Shown: piece after piece, positions 18,159 through 26,467 of the stretch
How positions within the stretch are numbered: position 1 is the stretch's first letter
How the letters are laid out: every line of letters starts with the position of its first letter
Source: Polyangiaceae bacterium
Lineage (GTDB): Bacteria > Myxococcota_A > Polyangia > Polyangiales > Polyangiaceae
Direction: 5' to 3'
Length of the DNA: 64,000 nt
Assembly: GCA_025936115.1 (NCBI GenBank)
Contig: JAICTZ010000009.1
Location: 1-64,000 of the forward strand
Position numbers and translations under genes: made by a program
The notes under the pieces: generated by a model
Told to the model about the DNA's origin: nothing
Databases searched by the model: none
What the model saw: only the letters and a program-made list of their open reading frames with translations

Positions 18159-18611
18159 ATGGCCATCAAGCAGCTCAATCCGTATCTCAACTTCGACGGA
18201 ACGGCCGCCAAAGCCATCGAGCTTTATCAGCGCGCGCTCGGTGCGAAGGTCGAGAATGTCCAGCGTTTCGGCGACATGCCCGGCGGTAGTCCCGCTGCCA
18301 AGGATCGCATCCTGCACGCGGTGCTGAAAATTGGAGCCGGCGTGGTCATGTTGAGCGACACCATGCCCGGTATGCCCTTCAGCGCTGAGGGCAACGCGCA
18401 CGTCTGCCTCGACTACGACAACTCGGTGGAAATGGCGCAGCATTTCGAGCTGCTCGCGTCCGGCGACAAGGTCACGATGCCGCTCCAGGACACGTTCTGG
18501 GGCGCAAAATTCGGCATGCTCACCGATGCGTTCGGCGTGCGCTGGATGTTCAACTGCGAGCACGAGAACGAGAACGAGAACAAGAACAAGAACGAGAACA
18601 AGAAGAGCTAA
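18159..18611 (+). CDS. VOC-superfamily (PhnB/glyoxalase-like) protein with repeat-encoded tail
   Basis: About 150 residues from the ATG at 18159, which has AGGAGG five bases upstream (a GTG at 18153 overlaps that site). The body matches PhnB-like members: QLNPYLNFDGTAAKAIELYQRALGAKV, then GDMPGG, LHAVLKIGAGVVMLSDTMPG, DNSVEMAQHFELLASGDKVTMPLQDTFWGAKFGMLTDAFGVRWMFNC. The usual C-terminus would stop there. Instead 15 residues of alternating Glu/Lys/Asn follow, encoded by tandem hexamers. The substrate is unknown. Confidence 0.88.
   Translation: MAIKQLNPYLNFDGTAAKAIELYQRALGAKVENVQRFGDMPGGSPAAKDRILHAVLKIGAGVVMLSDTMPGMPFSAEGNAHVCLDYDNSVEMAQHFELLASGDKVTMPLQDTFWGAKFGMLTDAFGVRWMFNCEHENENENKNKNENKKS
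18558..18608 (+). repeat. Hexanucleotide repeat (GAGAAC/AAGAAC) inside the VOC gene
   Basis: About eight units of the form RAGAAC run in frame to just before the stop codon and encode the tail ENENENKNKNEN. The tract is far more A-rich than its surroundings. Being hexameric, copy changes would keep the frame. Confidence 0.8.
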
Positions 18612-18687
18612 CGTGAAACTGCGGGGCTGGACGGCGTCGTCACCCGCGAGTGCGCGGCGCGATCACGAGCGCGCCGCGCACTGCGGC

Positions 18688-19290
18688 TCAGCTTGGTTTT
18701 CGCAGGATTGCCTGCGTGACGTAGCTTTTACCGCCGTGGCCGCTGCCCTCGATCACGACGCGCTCGCCTTCGAAGGTGTGAAGATGGTCCCACCCGCTGA
18801 ACGCTTGGTCGAGCTCGGCGAGGGTGAGCATCATCGTCGGATCGCTCGGACCGCCGGTGCCGTAGCCGATCTGGCGCGGATGGTAGTGCTCGAGGAGCAG
18901 TACGCCGCCCGGCCTGAGCGCGCGAGCGATGCGCGGGTGAAGAGCACTCCGGATCGGAGCCGGCAAGTGGGCCCAGATCGAAACCACGCCGTCCCAACGC
19001 GAGTCACCGAGCTCCCACACCGACAGATCCGCGACGATGCTCGCATACGGAACCCCGCGTTCGGCGGCGAGCTTCTCCGCCTTCGTTAGGCCGACCAGCG
19101 AGCTGTCGACGCCGGTGACGCGCATCCCCCGGCTCGCGAGGAACACTCCGTTTCGCCCCTCGCCGTCGGCGAGACAGAGGATCTCACCTCCGGCTGGCAG
19201 GACCGCACACTTCTCGAGCAGAAAGTCGCTCGGCTCGGTGCCGTACACGAACTCGGCAGCAGAGTAGCGATCGTCCCAGAATTTCGTCAA
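18688..19290 (-). CDS. Class I SAM-dependent methyltransferase
   Basis: About 200 residues from a TTG at 19290 that encodes the typical family start (LTKFWDDRYSAAEFVYGTEPSDFL) and has GAGG nine bases before it. The SAM-binding glycine motif is ILCLADGEGRNGVFLASRG, followed by VTGVDSSLVGL with the acidic residue of motif II and VVSIWAHLPAPIR as motif IV. It resembles TehB/UbiE-like small methyltransferases; the substrate is unknown. The frame stays open upstream into a metallopeptidase remnant, so a longer fused product is possible. Confidence 0.85.
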   Translation of the reverse strand: MTKFWDDRYSAAEFVYGTEPSDFLLEKCAVLPAGGEILCLADGEGRNGVFLASRGMRVTGVDSSLVGLTKAEKLAAERGVPYASIVADLSVWELGDSRWDGVVSIWAHLPAPIRSALHPRIARALRPGGVLLLEHYHPRQIGYGTGGPSDPTMMLTLAELDQAFSGWDHLHTFEGERVVIEGSGHGGKSYVTQAILRKPS

Positions 19291-19761
19291 AGCCGAAAAC
19301 CTCGCTCCGAAGCGTAGCAAGCGAGGCGCTGCGCCGTCCACCGCGGAAGACGCGCGAGCGCTGACTGATCCGAGTCCGGTGGGGATTGGCACGCTTCGGC
19401 GCCAACGAAGGAAGCGAAGCCTGAGGCGCTCGATCGCGGCGCTTATGCCAGGATCGCCTGCTGCGCACCGATCCCATTCGGTGAAAGAAACGGCACTCTC
19501 GAGTTCCCAGGTGGTCCGGATCGCGTCACGGACCCAACCCTCTTGGGTCGTGTAAACCCCGGCGGGGTTTTCCCAACAAACCTTGATTTCGTTCCACGGC
19601 CATTTTTGCGAGAGCGCTACGAAGAGATCGTCTCCTTGCTTTGCCACGGGCTCGGGCCCGCCTTCGCTCATCTCCTCGCTGGTTCCGTCGGGTGCTCCCG
19701 CGCAGCCAGCGAAGAGTCCCAGTGTCAACGCCATGAAGCAGACATTCTTTGACTTGATCAT
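19291..19761 (-). pseudogene. Truncated metallopeptidase-like lipoprotein, in frame with the methyltransferase
   Basis: The ATG at 19761 starts a signal peptide with lipobox FAGC. The next 80 residues (WPWNEIKVCWENPAG, YTTQEGWVRDAIRTTWELESAVSFTEWDRC) match the N-terminal strand and helix of a matrixin/M12-like group seen in myxobacterial secreted proteins. The homology stops at about GDPGISAAIE, before the zinc site HExxH should appear. About 50 residues of Arg-rich, low-similarity sequence then bridge into the methyltransferase without a stop. This looks like a deletion that removed the catalytic part. Confidence 0.65.
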
Positions 19762-20125
19762 TGTTCCGTCCTCGTCTCCGTGTCCCTCGGGAGACACGGC
19801 GATTGAGCCCAGGCGCAGCGCGCCGAAGCGATTCAGTCCCGTCACCTGCGCCGTCTTGAACGTCGCGTGGCCGGCCCCCACGCACCGCGCGTGCCGAGCT
19901 CGCAGGCCGGTCGTTTCACGCGAAAACAGGGCATTTCATGGGGCGCAAGCAGCGTCGCGTACTCACGGGCGGCAGACGCGTAAGCAGATTGCATAAGCAA
20001 CTACGTGGGCAATTCTCTCCGGCCGGTCCGGCTCGAGCTCCGACTCAAGCACCCATGGAAGGACGGCACGCGTCACGCATTCGAAGCGCCCCGATCGCCG
20101 CACACCCGACGCCCGGGCCCGGCCG
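19762..20125. other. Intergenic stretch, no gene seen
   Basis: About 360 bases between the metallopeptidase start and the end of the TPR gene. No supported open frame, hairpin or repeat stands out. It should contain the promoter of the metallopeptidase/methyltransferase unit. Confidence 0.5.
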
Positions 20126-22051
20126 TCACACCCGACAGCCCGGGCAGTGCAATTCCACCATCGCCTCGATGTTTTGGACGCTCTGCGCTCGCAACTCCGC
20201 CTCCGCCCTTCGAATCAAGGCGTCGCCGCGCTCGCCGCCCGTGTGCTCGCCGAGCCGAAAGCGTGCGGAGGCCGCCAAGATCACGGTGTCGCCCGCGTCG
20301 AAGTGCTCGACGGCGCGCGAAAGTGCGTCTCGGCCTGCCTCTCGATCCCCGCGCTCGAGCGCGAGCGCCGCTTCGATCGCGCGCGCCATGCCGAGAGACC
20401 GATCGATGCCATGGGCACGGAGGGTGGCGAGCGATTCCTCGAGCATGGCGATGGCAGCTCGCCGCAGCGAGGGCGAGCTCGCTGCGGCGCCGCTGCGCAA
20501 GGTGGCGGCTGCCGCGCGGGAGCGATGAAACGCGTAACCGGAGCTCCCGATCCCGGAGCCGCGCGTGAGCTGGGACCGGCTGTAGACCTCGTGGTGCGTG
20601 GCGAGCAGCTCGAACGCGGTTTTCGGATCGCCCGCGTAGATGGCGAGCATCGTCTCGCCCATCAAGAGCACGTAGTCGGGCCAGAGCGGCTTCTCGCTCG
20701 AGCGCCACTGAAGCTTCGCTTCCTCGATTTGGGCGCGGTAACCGTCTGGGTCGTCGGGAGTCAGCCAGGCCGGCGTCCCCGCAAAACCGCTCAACATCGT
20801 GTACGCCCAGACGCGTCCTCGCCGCCGTGCCTCCTCGGCGAGAGCGGGCGTCGTGCGGGCGAGATCGGCGTAATCGCCGCAGCCGTAGGCGCTCATTTGA
20901 TCGTAAATGTGCGCGCAGTCGAGCTCCCATTCGACGGCCGCGCCGGCCCGCAGGTTCGAGATCGCGTCGCGCAGCTGGCCACGCGCGTCTCGGAATTGAT
21001 TGCGATGGTAGGCGACCGCTCCGTTCATCAGCGCCGCGAATCCGACGAGCTCGGGCCTCCCGTCGCGGCTCGCGAGCGAATTCATGTGCGCGAGCAGCGT
21101 CGTCGCGCGCGCGCTCGCCGGCGCTATCAGCGTATGGACGTACGCGTTGAAGCCGAGACCGCGTACTCGATGCGAAAGGTCTCCGCTGTCGAGAGCGAGC
21201 AAGAGGTACCGGCTCGCGACGCTCGCGGCGTGCACGGGCAAATAGCCGATGAGCCCCGTGACGATGGAGCGCGCGGTCTCGAGGCGCTGGCCCGTTGCCC
21301 CCGTCGATGAGCCAGCGCGAGCTCCGCGGGCGACGGCCGCGTGCGCGCCGGTGTTGGCGAGCTCGGGCAGGCTCCGGTCGAAAGAGCGCAGCCGCAAGAG
21401 AGATCGCGTCCAGAGTAGTGAAACGAACGCCCCTGCGGTCGTCGCAGGTAAGCTCAAGCCGAGCTCCGCGCAGACGCGCTCGAGGAGCTCGGTGCCCGCG
21501 GCGACGTGGCCGGTCGCGAGCAGTTGCTCCGCCGCGCGCCGGCGCAGATCCACGCGCTGCTCACCCTCGCAGAGCAGCGCCGCTTGCTGGTAAGCGTCCG
21601 CCGCTTCCTGGCCGCGCCCGGCGTTCTCGAGCGCGACGCCGAGCTGAGTGTAGAGCGTCAGACGCGCCGTCGCGCTCTGAGCTCCGAGCGCGATGGCCTT
21701 GCGGTAACAGGCGGCCGCGTGCTCGAACGCCATCGTCCCGAGCGCTTCGTCGGCGGCAATGGCGGCGTAGCGCGCGGCCTCCTCGGCCTCACCGGCCCCT
21801 TCCAAGCAGCGGCTGACGAGCTCGGGGTCCGCTCTTGTGTCCGCCTTCAGCGCTGCCGCGAGCGCGCCGTAGAGCAGGCGCGCGCGTGTCGTCGAGAGCC
21901 CCGCGATCACGTTCTCTCGAATGCGATCGTGGTAGCAATCGACCAGACGCTGCCCGCCGGACTCGCTGCCGCGCACGAACTGAGCAGCCCGCAAATCATC
22001 GAGGTCCTGGTAATTCGCCGCGGCTACGGCGAGCATCGACTCGAGCGGCAT
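20126..22051 (-). CDS. TPR-region part of a kinase-ATPase-TPR regulator, separated by a stop codon
   Basis: A 641-residue all-helical segment starting at an ATG 24 bases past the stop of the kinase part. It is in the same frame: the codons between, ALALAGRP, read smoothly from the kinase part apart from one TAA. The first 60 residues finish the ATPase-like region (DDLRAAQFVRG, VDCYHDRIRENVI). Then come many helical pairs of the TPR/MalT type (EAARYAAIAADEAL, HAAACYRKAIALG, GRGQEAADAYQQAA and later weaker units). Such regions bind partner proteins or inducers. It could be made separately only by re-initiation. Confidence 0.8.
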   Translation of the reverse strand: MPLESMLAVAAANYQDLDDLRAAQFVRGSESGGQRLVDCYHDRIRENVIAGLSTTRARLLYGALAAALKADTRADPELVSRCLEGAGEAEEAARYAAIAADEALGTMAFEHAAACYRKAIALGAQSATARLTLYTQLGVALENAGRGQEAADAYQQAALLCEGEQRVDLRRRAAEQLLATGHVAAGTELLERVCAELGLSLPATTAGAFVSLLWTRSLLRLRSFDRSLPELANTGAHAAVARGARAGSSTGATGQRLETARSIVTGLIGYLPVHAASVASRYLLLALDSGDLSHRVRGLGFNAYVHTLIAPASARATTLLAHMNSLASRDGRPELVGFAALMNGAVAYHRNQFRDARGQLRDAISNLRAGAAVEWELDCAHIYDQMSAYGCGDYADLARTTPALAEEARRRGRVWAYTMLSGFAGTPAWLTPDDPDGYRAQIEEAKLQWRSSEKPLWPDYVLLMGETMLAIYAGDPKTAFELLATHHEVYSRSQLTRGSGIGSSGYAFHRSRAAAATLRSGAAASSPSLRRAAIAMLEESLATLRAHGIDRSLGMARAIEAALALERGDREAGRDALSRAVEHFDAGDTVILAASARFRLGEHTGGERGDALIRRAEAELRAQSVQNIEAMVELHCPGCRV

Positions 22052-22075
22052 CGGACGGCCGGCGAGCGCGAGCGC

Positions 22076-23941
22076 TTAGAGCAGGGTTCGGGCGGCGCTC
22101 GAGAGCGCGGCGAGCCGCGCCGCAATGACCGCGGAGAGCGAGAGCAGCTCGCGCTCTTCGGGCGGCGTCGAGCGTACGAAACGGGCGAGCTCGACGACGA
22201 AAAAGGGGCTGCCGCGCGACTCTCTCGCGATCGCTTGCGCGAGCTCGGGCTCGGCAGCGGCCCCGCCGAGCCAGCCGCTCGCGAGCTCCTCGGTGTGCTC
22301 GAGCGGCAGCGGTCCGAGCCGCACGTGTCTGAGCCCGAGCAAGCGATTCGAGGCGGCGGCGGCGAGCACCCCTTGCAGCAGCGGACTACGACTGCCGTCG
22401 TCGGTGCGATGACTCACGATGAGTAGGGCGGGAACGGGGTCGCGGCTGATCAGCAGATGGCGCAGGAGCGCGGCCGAATCCGCGTCCATCCACTGCAAGT
22501 CGTCGATGTACGCGACGAGCGGCTGTCGATCGCGGATGCGAGCGAGGAGCTCGCCGAGGGCCGCGAAGGCGCGGCGCCGCAGCTCGGCGGGAGCGAGGCC
22601 GCCGCGAACGGGGGCGTCCGCGATCGGTGCGACGCGCCCGAGCACCGGGAACAACTTTGCGAGCGCGAAGACGTCGCGCGGCAGTAGAGCGGCCGCGTGC
22701 GCCGGCGCCAAGCCGCGCAAGTAGCGAGTCAGCTCGTCGATCAACGCGTCGAAGGCCTTGAACGGCAGGCTTTCACGCTCGTAACAGCGGCCTTGGAGTA
22801 CGGCGGCTCGTCGCTCGAGGCGCATTTCGTCGAGGAAGGTCTGGCACAGCGCCGTTTTACCGATGCCGCTCTCGCCGTCGACGACCACGACGCAGGCGCT
22901 TCCCGCGATGCTCTCGCGGTACGCTTCCCGCAAGCTCGTGAGCTCGGCCTCACGCGCGAGCAGCGCTCGATGGGGCAGCAGCGACGATCGCGTCGAAGGA
23001 GGGACCTCCTCGCTCGTGGCAGGGAGCTCCGACGTGAGGCCGTGGCCGTCCGGACGCGCCGCGGGATCGCGCGCGAGTAGCCGCAGCGTAAGCTCACGCA
23101 GATCCGCAGGTCCCTCGTGGACGAGTAAGGGCCTGGGATCCACCCACTGTTTGGAAGCGAGGATCTCGCCGGCCGTTCCCGCGTAGGGCAGCTGGCCGCT
23201 CAGCGCCTCGTACGTCATCACTCCGAGCGCATAAAAGTCGCTCGCTGCCGAAGCTCGGCCGCCAGCCGCTTGCTCCGGCGACATGTACTCGGGCGTCCCC
23301 ACGAGCATCGCGCCCGACCCGGTCTGCCCGAGTCCGCCGAGCTGTGGATCGGCGACCAAGCCGAAATCGAGGACGATGGCGCGTCCGCTCGGCGTGACGA
23401 GGACGTTGCTCGGCTTCAGATCCCGGTGCAGCTTGCCCGCACGATGAATGACCTTCACGGCTTGAACGAGCTGCGCGAGCGTGGAGCGTAAGCGGGCCTC
23501 GTCGAGCCGATCGCCCGGACGCACCCAGCGGTCGAACGGCTCGCCGTCGACGAGGTCCATCGTGAAAAACCACTGCTCGCTGTCGAAGAAGAGCTCGTGC
23601 AGCGCGACGAGGTTCGGATGGCGCACGTCCGCGAGCGCTCGAAACTCGTTCTTCAAGCCGTAAATCCCGACCGCATCGGGCTCGAGGATCGTCTTCAGCG
23701 CGACGGGCGTCCGGCGCTCGGCATCGAATGCCTCGTACACGGCGCCCATGCCGCCCTGGCCGATGTTGCGCGTCACCTGCAGGCGACCGGCGGCGAGCAA
23801 GCTGCCGATGGGCAAGCGTGCCTTCGAGGAGGTCCCGCTCGCTCCGGGAGGAGCGTCGCGCGTGAAGCTGCCGAACGAAGGAGCTTGGCCGCTCTCCTCG
23901 CGCAGCGTGCGGGCCTCGTCGGCTGATTTGCTGTGACCCAC
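22076..23941 (-). CDS. Ser/Thr protein kinase fused to a AAA/STAND ATPase, C-terminus cut by TAA
   Basis: About 621 residues from a GTG at 23941; the frame is open to an ATG at 24016. Residues about 45-320 are a Hanks-type kinase with GQGGMGAVYE (P-loop), VALKTI (Lys), HRDLKPSNVLV (catalytic Asp), DFGLV (Mg), and GTPEYMSPEQ. Residues about 350-620 are a STAND-type ATPase with DGESGIGKTALC (Walker A) and PLVAYIDDLQWMD (Walker B). The protein ends AARTLL at a TAA (22076-22078); the frame continues into the TPR part as if the codon had been sense. Kinase-ATPase-TPR fusions of about 1,290 residues are common in myxobacteria and sense signals through the TPR region. Confidence 0.88.
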   Translation of the reverse strand: MGHSKSADEARTLREESGQAPSFGSFTRDAPPGASGTSSKARLPIGSLLAAGRLQVTRNIGQGGMGAVYEAFDAERRTPVALKTILEPDAVGIYGLKNEFRALADVRHPNLVALHELFFDSEQWFFTMDLVDGEPFDRWVRPGDRLDEARLRSTLAQLVQAVKVIHRAGKLHRDLKPSNVLVTPSGRAIVLDFGLVADPQLGGLGQTGSGAMLVGTPEYMSPEQAAGGRASAASDFYALGVMTYEALSGQLPYAGTAGEILASKQWVDPRPLLVHEGPADLRELTLRLLARDPAARPDGHGLTSELPATSEEVPPSTRSSLLPHRALLAREAELTSLREAYRESIAGSACVVVVDGESGIGKTALCQTFLDEMRLERRAAVLQGRCYERESLPFKAFDALIDELTRYLRGLAPAHAAALLPRDVFALAKLFPVLGRVAPIADAPVRGGLAPAELRRRAFAALGELLARIRDRQPLVAYIDDLQWMDADSAALLRHLLISRDPVPALLIVSHRTDDGSRSPLLQGVLAAAASNRLLGLRHVRLGPLPLEHTEELASGWLGGAAAEPELAQAIARESRGSPFFVVELARFVRSTPPEERELLSLSAVIAARLAALSSAARTLL

Positions 23942-24103
23942 ATGCGCCTCTGCCAAACCCGGCAAGTATACGCGCCCGCGCCGCGGTCGCTTGGTCGCCC
24001 CGTCAAAGCGGGGCATTGGTGCTGCAAGCCCGCTCCCCTGCGCGCTAAGCCGCCCAACCCCCGTGGTCGGTGGTGCCCAGGAGACTGCCTGGAGTGGCTA
24101 CGA

Positions 24104-24326
24104 CATGAACGGCATCTGCGTCGGACGTGAGTACGACCGTCACGAGCTCGCGCGGTCCGGCGACGACGTGCGCGTCGAATCGCGCACGATTCCGCTCGCC
24201 GACAAGTCCTCGGACAAAGGGACCTGTTGGGCAGAGCCCGCCGAGGAGCGGAGCGAAGCCGAGGGTCGGCCATGCAGCGAGCTTCGGGTGATCACGGGGA
24301 CGAAGATCGGTTCGCTGCCCGGCTGA
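24104..24326 (+). CDS. Possible small hypothetical protein or gene remnant
   Basis: A 73-residue frame beginning at an ATG in YDMNGICVGREYDRHELARSG and ending ITGTKIGSLPG. Composition is charged and protein-like and two Cys are present, but there is no ribosome site and no family resemblance. The frame is open further upstream, where it looks like noise. It may be the tail of a lost gene. Confidence 0.3.
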
Positions 24327-24400
24327 GCGCGGGTGCGACCTCGCCGTTTCGGGCTCATGCAAGCTCGGGCATGCCGACCAAGTCACGCTAGAATTGGTAC

Positions 24401-24880
24401 GTGGCGGGCCCAGCAGCAATCATTCGTCGGTGTCGCGGCAAGAGTCAGCTGCTCGGTTTCCGCGTCGTCGCGCTGCTCGCGATGTCGATGGCATGCGGGG
24501 AGTCCGAGCACGGGGCGCCTCCCCCGGGCGCAAGTGCATCGAGCGCTGCCGGCGGCGCGGCAGGTCGTGGCGGCGCGGCAGGTCGTGGCGGCGCGGCAGG
24601 TCGTGACGGCGCGGCAGGGGCAGCGGCTTCGCCCTACTTCCCCTGCGGGTCTGGAACCTGTTTGGTAGAGACGCAGCTGTGCGTCCACAGCGTGCCCAGC
24701 ACTTCCGGTGGCGGAGAGCGGGCCGAGTGCAGCGCGTTCCCATCTGATTGCGCGGCGCGTGACTGCTCGTGTTTCTGCACGCCTGTTCCCACGGATTGCC
24801 AATACACGAGCAACTGCATGTGCTCCGTCCATAACGGCAACGTGACCGTCACGTGCAATGTGCCCGGACCGGTTCCGTAA
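24401..24880 (+). CDS. Cys-rich lipoprotein with Gly-Ala-Arg repeats
   Basis: A 159-residue protein from a GTG at 24401. The signal peptide ends at lipobox LAMSMAC. A spacer follows, with the six-residue unit GGAAGR three times and a partial fourth. The C-terminal 80 residues hold ten or more Cys (PCGSGTCLVETQLC, ARDCSCFC, NCMCSVHNGNVTVTCN). A degenerate copy of this Cys-rich domain lies immediately downstream. No family was recognised. A surface location is likely. Confidence 0.7.
   Translation: MAGPAAIIRRCRGKSQLLGFRVVALLAMSMACGESEHGAPPPGASASSAAGGAAGRGGAAGRGGAAGRDGAAGAAASPYFPCGSGTCLVETQLCVHSVPSTSGGGERAECSAFPSDCAARDCSCFCTPVPTDCQYTSNCMCSVHNGNVTVTCNVPGPVP
24550..24617 (+). repeat. 18-bp tandem repeat, about 3.5 copies
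   Basis: The unit reads GGCGGCGCGGCAGGTCGT and encodes GGAAGR. Copies are nearly identical; the last differs by one base, giving Asp for Gly. It forms the spacer of the lipoprotein at 24401. Confidence 0.85.
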
Positions 24881-24960
24881 GCGCTCACTTGGACACTTGG
24901 TTCTCATTCCGAAATATGGATAGTTGAAGCTGGTTCAGCTTTCTTCCGCGACAACTGAGG

Positions 24961-25150
24961 ATGAGCTTCGCTTGCGGCAACCTCCGCTGCATCGAGCAGC
25001 AGTATTGCGTGCAGAGTTCGGGCGGTCCGGCCGGAACACCGACGTCATTCACGTGCAACGCGAGCGCGTGCACGGACTGCAGCTGTCTCACGGCGATGCC
25101 GGATTGCACCTGCAGCGACAGTGGCGGGCAGCTGACGCTCACCTGCCAGC
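24961..25150 (+). pseudogene. Duplicated Cys-rich domain without signal peptide
   Basis: FACGNLRCIEQQYCVQSSGG and DCSCLTAMPDCTCSDSGG repeat the Cys spacing of the preceding lipoprotein (PCGSGTCLVETQLCVHS and DCSCFC...NCMCSVHNG), and both end GxLTxTC-like. The copy begins at an ATG after a stop, lacks a signal peptide and spacer, and runs without a sensible end into the next gene in another frame. It looks like a decayed tandem duplication. Confidence 0.6.
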
Positions 25151-25213
25151 GCGTAGCGTCAGCTCGGCGGCTCGCCGGCGAATTGGGCGTAAAGTCATGT
25201 ATGCTGCTCGCGG

Positions 25214-26467
25214 ATGCGTCCTTCGTCCGACGAATGCCCGCGCTGCGGCGCGCCGCTGCCAGGCTTGGTCCCGGGCGAGAGCCTGCGGACGTGCGGCTAC
25301 TGCCACACGACGCTGGAAGTCGAACAGAAGGCGCGCATCGAACGACTGGCGGATCCTCGGCTCCGAATGGCGTACCTGGGCGGCGGCGCCGCGCTGCTCG
25401 TGACGCTGGCGTTCGGCTCGGTGAGCGTAATTAGCGCTTCCGCGCCGAAACCGGTCGCCCCGCCGCCGTCGAACGCCCAAACGACGGCGACGCCGGTCGT
25501 CGCGGACCCCCCGCTAGTGGCGGAGCCGGTCGAGCGCGAACGGTTGCGCGCGCTTTCCGGGCTCGTGCTGCTCGAACGCGAAGACAAGAGCGACGCGTTT
25601 TTGGTGCTCGTGACGCCGCTCGATGGCGGCGGCAACGCGCGTTGGCTGAGCGCACGCGAGCCGGCAAACGGGCGCGAGCTCTGGCGCCGGAGGCTCGACG
25701 TGACGGACCGGGCGGAGCGCATTTTACGAATCCCGTTCGGCGACACGCTGGTCGTCGCGTTGCCCGAGGAGCTTTGGGGGCTCGATGCCGCAACCGGGGA
25801 GAGCTCGTGGCAACGCGCGCGCACGACAGCCGCCGTGCGCGCTTGCGAGAAGGCGCCCGCCTTCGGCTTGCTCGGCGCGGACGGCAGCTTTGCTGCCTAT
25901 TCGATCACGACCGGCTCGCCCGTATCGCTCGAGCGAGCGAGGTGTCCGGGCGTCTATTCTTCGCAGGGCGACGCACCGAACTTCGCCTTCGTCGCTGGCG
26001 AAAGCGCCACGCGCTGGTTGCCGAACAAGGCCGGCTTCGTGGTCACGCGCGGGCTCCAGCCACGACACGGCTCGGCGCAAGTCGTGCTTGGTGCCGAGCC
26101 CAACGGGACCGCCAGCGTCGGCGTGCTCACCGGCCGGCACTGGCTCTGGCAGGCCAACGTCGCCAACGAAGCTCCCGAGCGTGCGAGCTTCACGACGCCG
26201 CCGCTCGCCGCCGTGCGCGAGGCCTGCGTCGTGGTGGCCTACGGCTGGAAATCGAGCGTCATGCTCACGGCCCTCGATCTCGAATCCGGCGAGCGACGCT
26301 GGACCACGTCGCTCGCCGCAAACCGCGAGGCGCGCGCCGACGCCGGAGCGAGTGAGCTCGCGATTTCGCGCGGGGGCCACGTGGCGTATCGTGCCGGCTC
26401 GGGGGAGTTCTGGGTCTTGAGCCTCGAGACGGGAGCCATCGCGTGGACGCTGCACGAAAAGCATTGA
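25214..26467 (+). CDS. Zinc-ribbon membrane protein with PQQ-like propeller
   Basis: A 417-residue protein. Residues 8-29 form a zinc ribbon (CPRCGAPLPG and CGYC, two CxxC pairs). One transmembrane helix follows at about 55-73. The rest is a WD/PQQ-like propeller with repeats such as ELWGLDAATGESSWQRA, LTALDLESGERRWTTSLA and FWVLSLETGAIAWTLH. The topology suggests a cytoplasmic ribbon and an external propeller. The next gene starts inside its last 25 bases, so the two are coupled. Confidence 0.8.
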   Translation: MRPSSDECPRCGAPLPGLVPGESLRTCGYCHTTLEVEQKARIERLADPRLRMAYLGGGAALLVTLAFGSVSVISASAPKPVAPPPSNAQTTATPVVADPPLVAEPVERERLRALSGLVLLEREDKSDAFLVLVTPLDGGGNARWLSAREPANGRELWRRRLDVTDRAERILRIPFGDTLVVALPEELWGLDAATGESSWQRARTTAAVRACEKAPAFGLLGADGSFAAYSITTGSPVSLERARCPGVYSSQGDAPNFAFVAGESATRWLPNKAGFVVTRGLQPRHGSAQVVLGAEPNGTASVGVLTGRHWLWQANVANEAPERASFTTPPLAAVREACVVVAYGWKSSVMLTALDLESGERRWTTSLAANREARADAGASELAISRGGHVAYRAGSGEFWVLSLETGAIAWTLHEKH

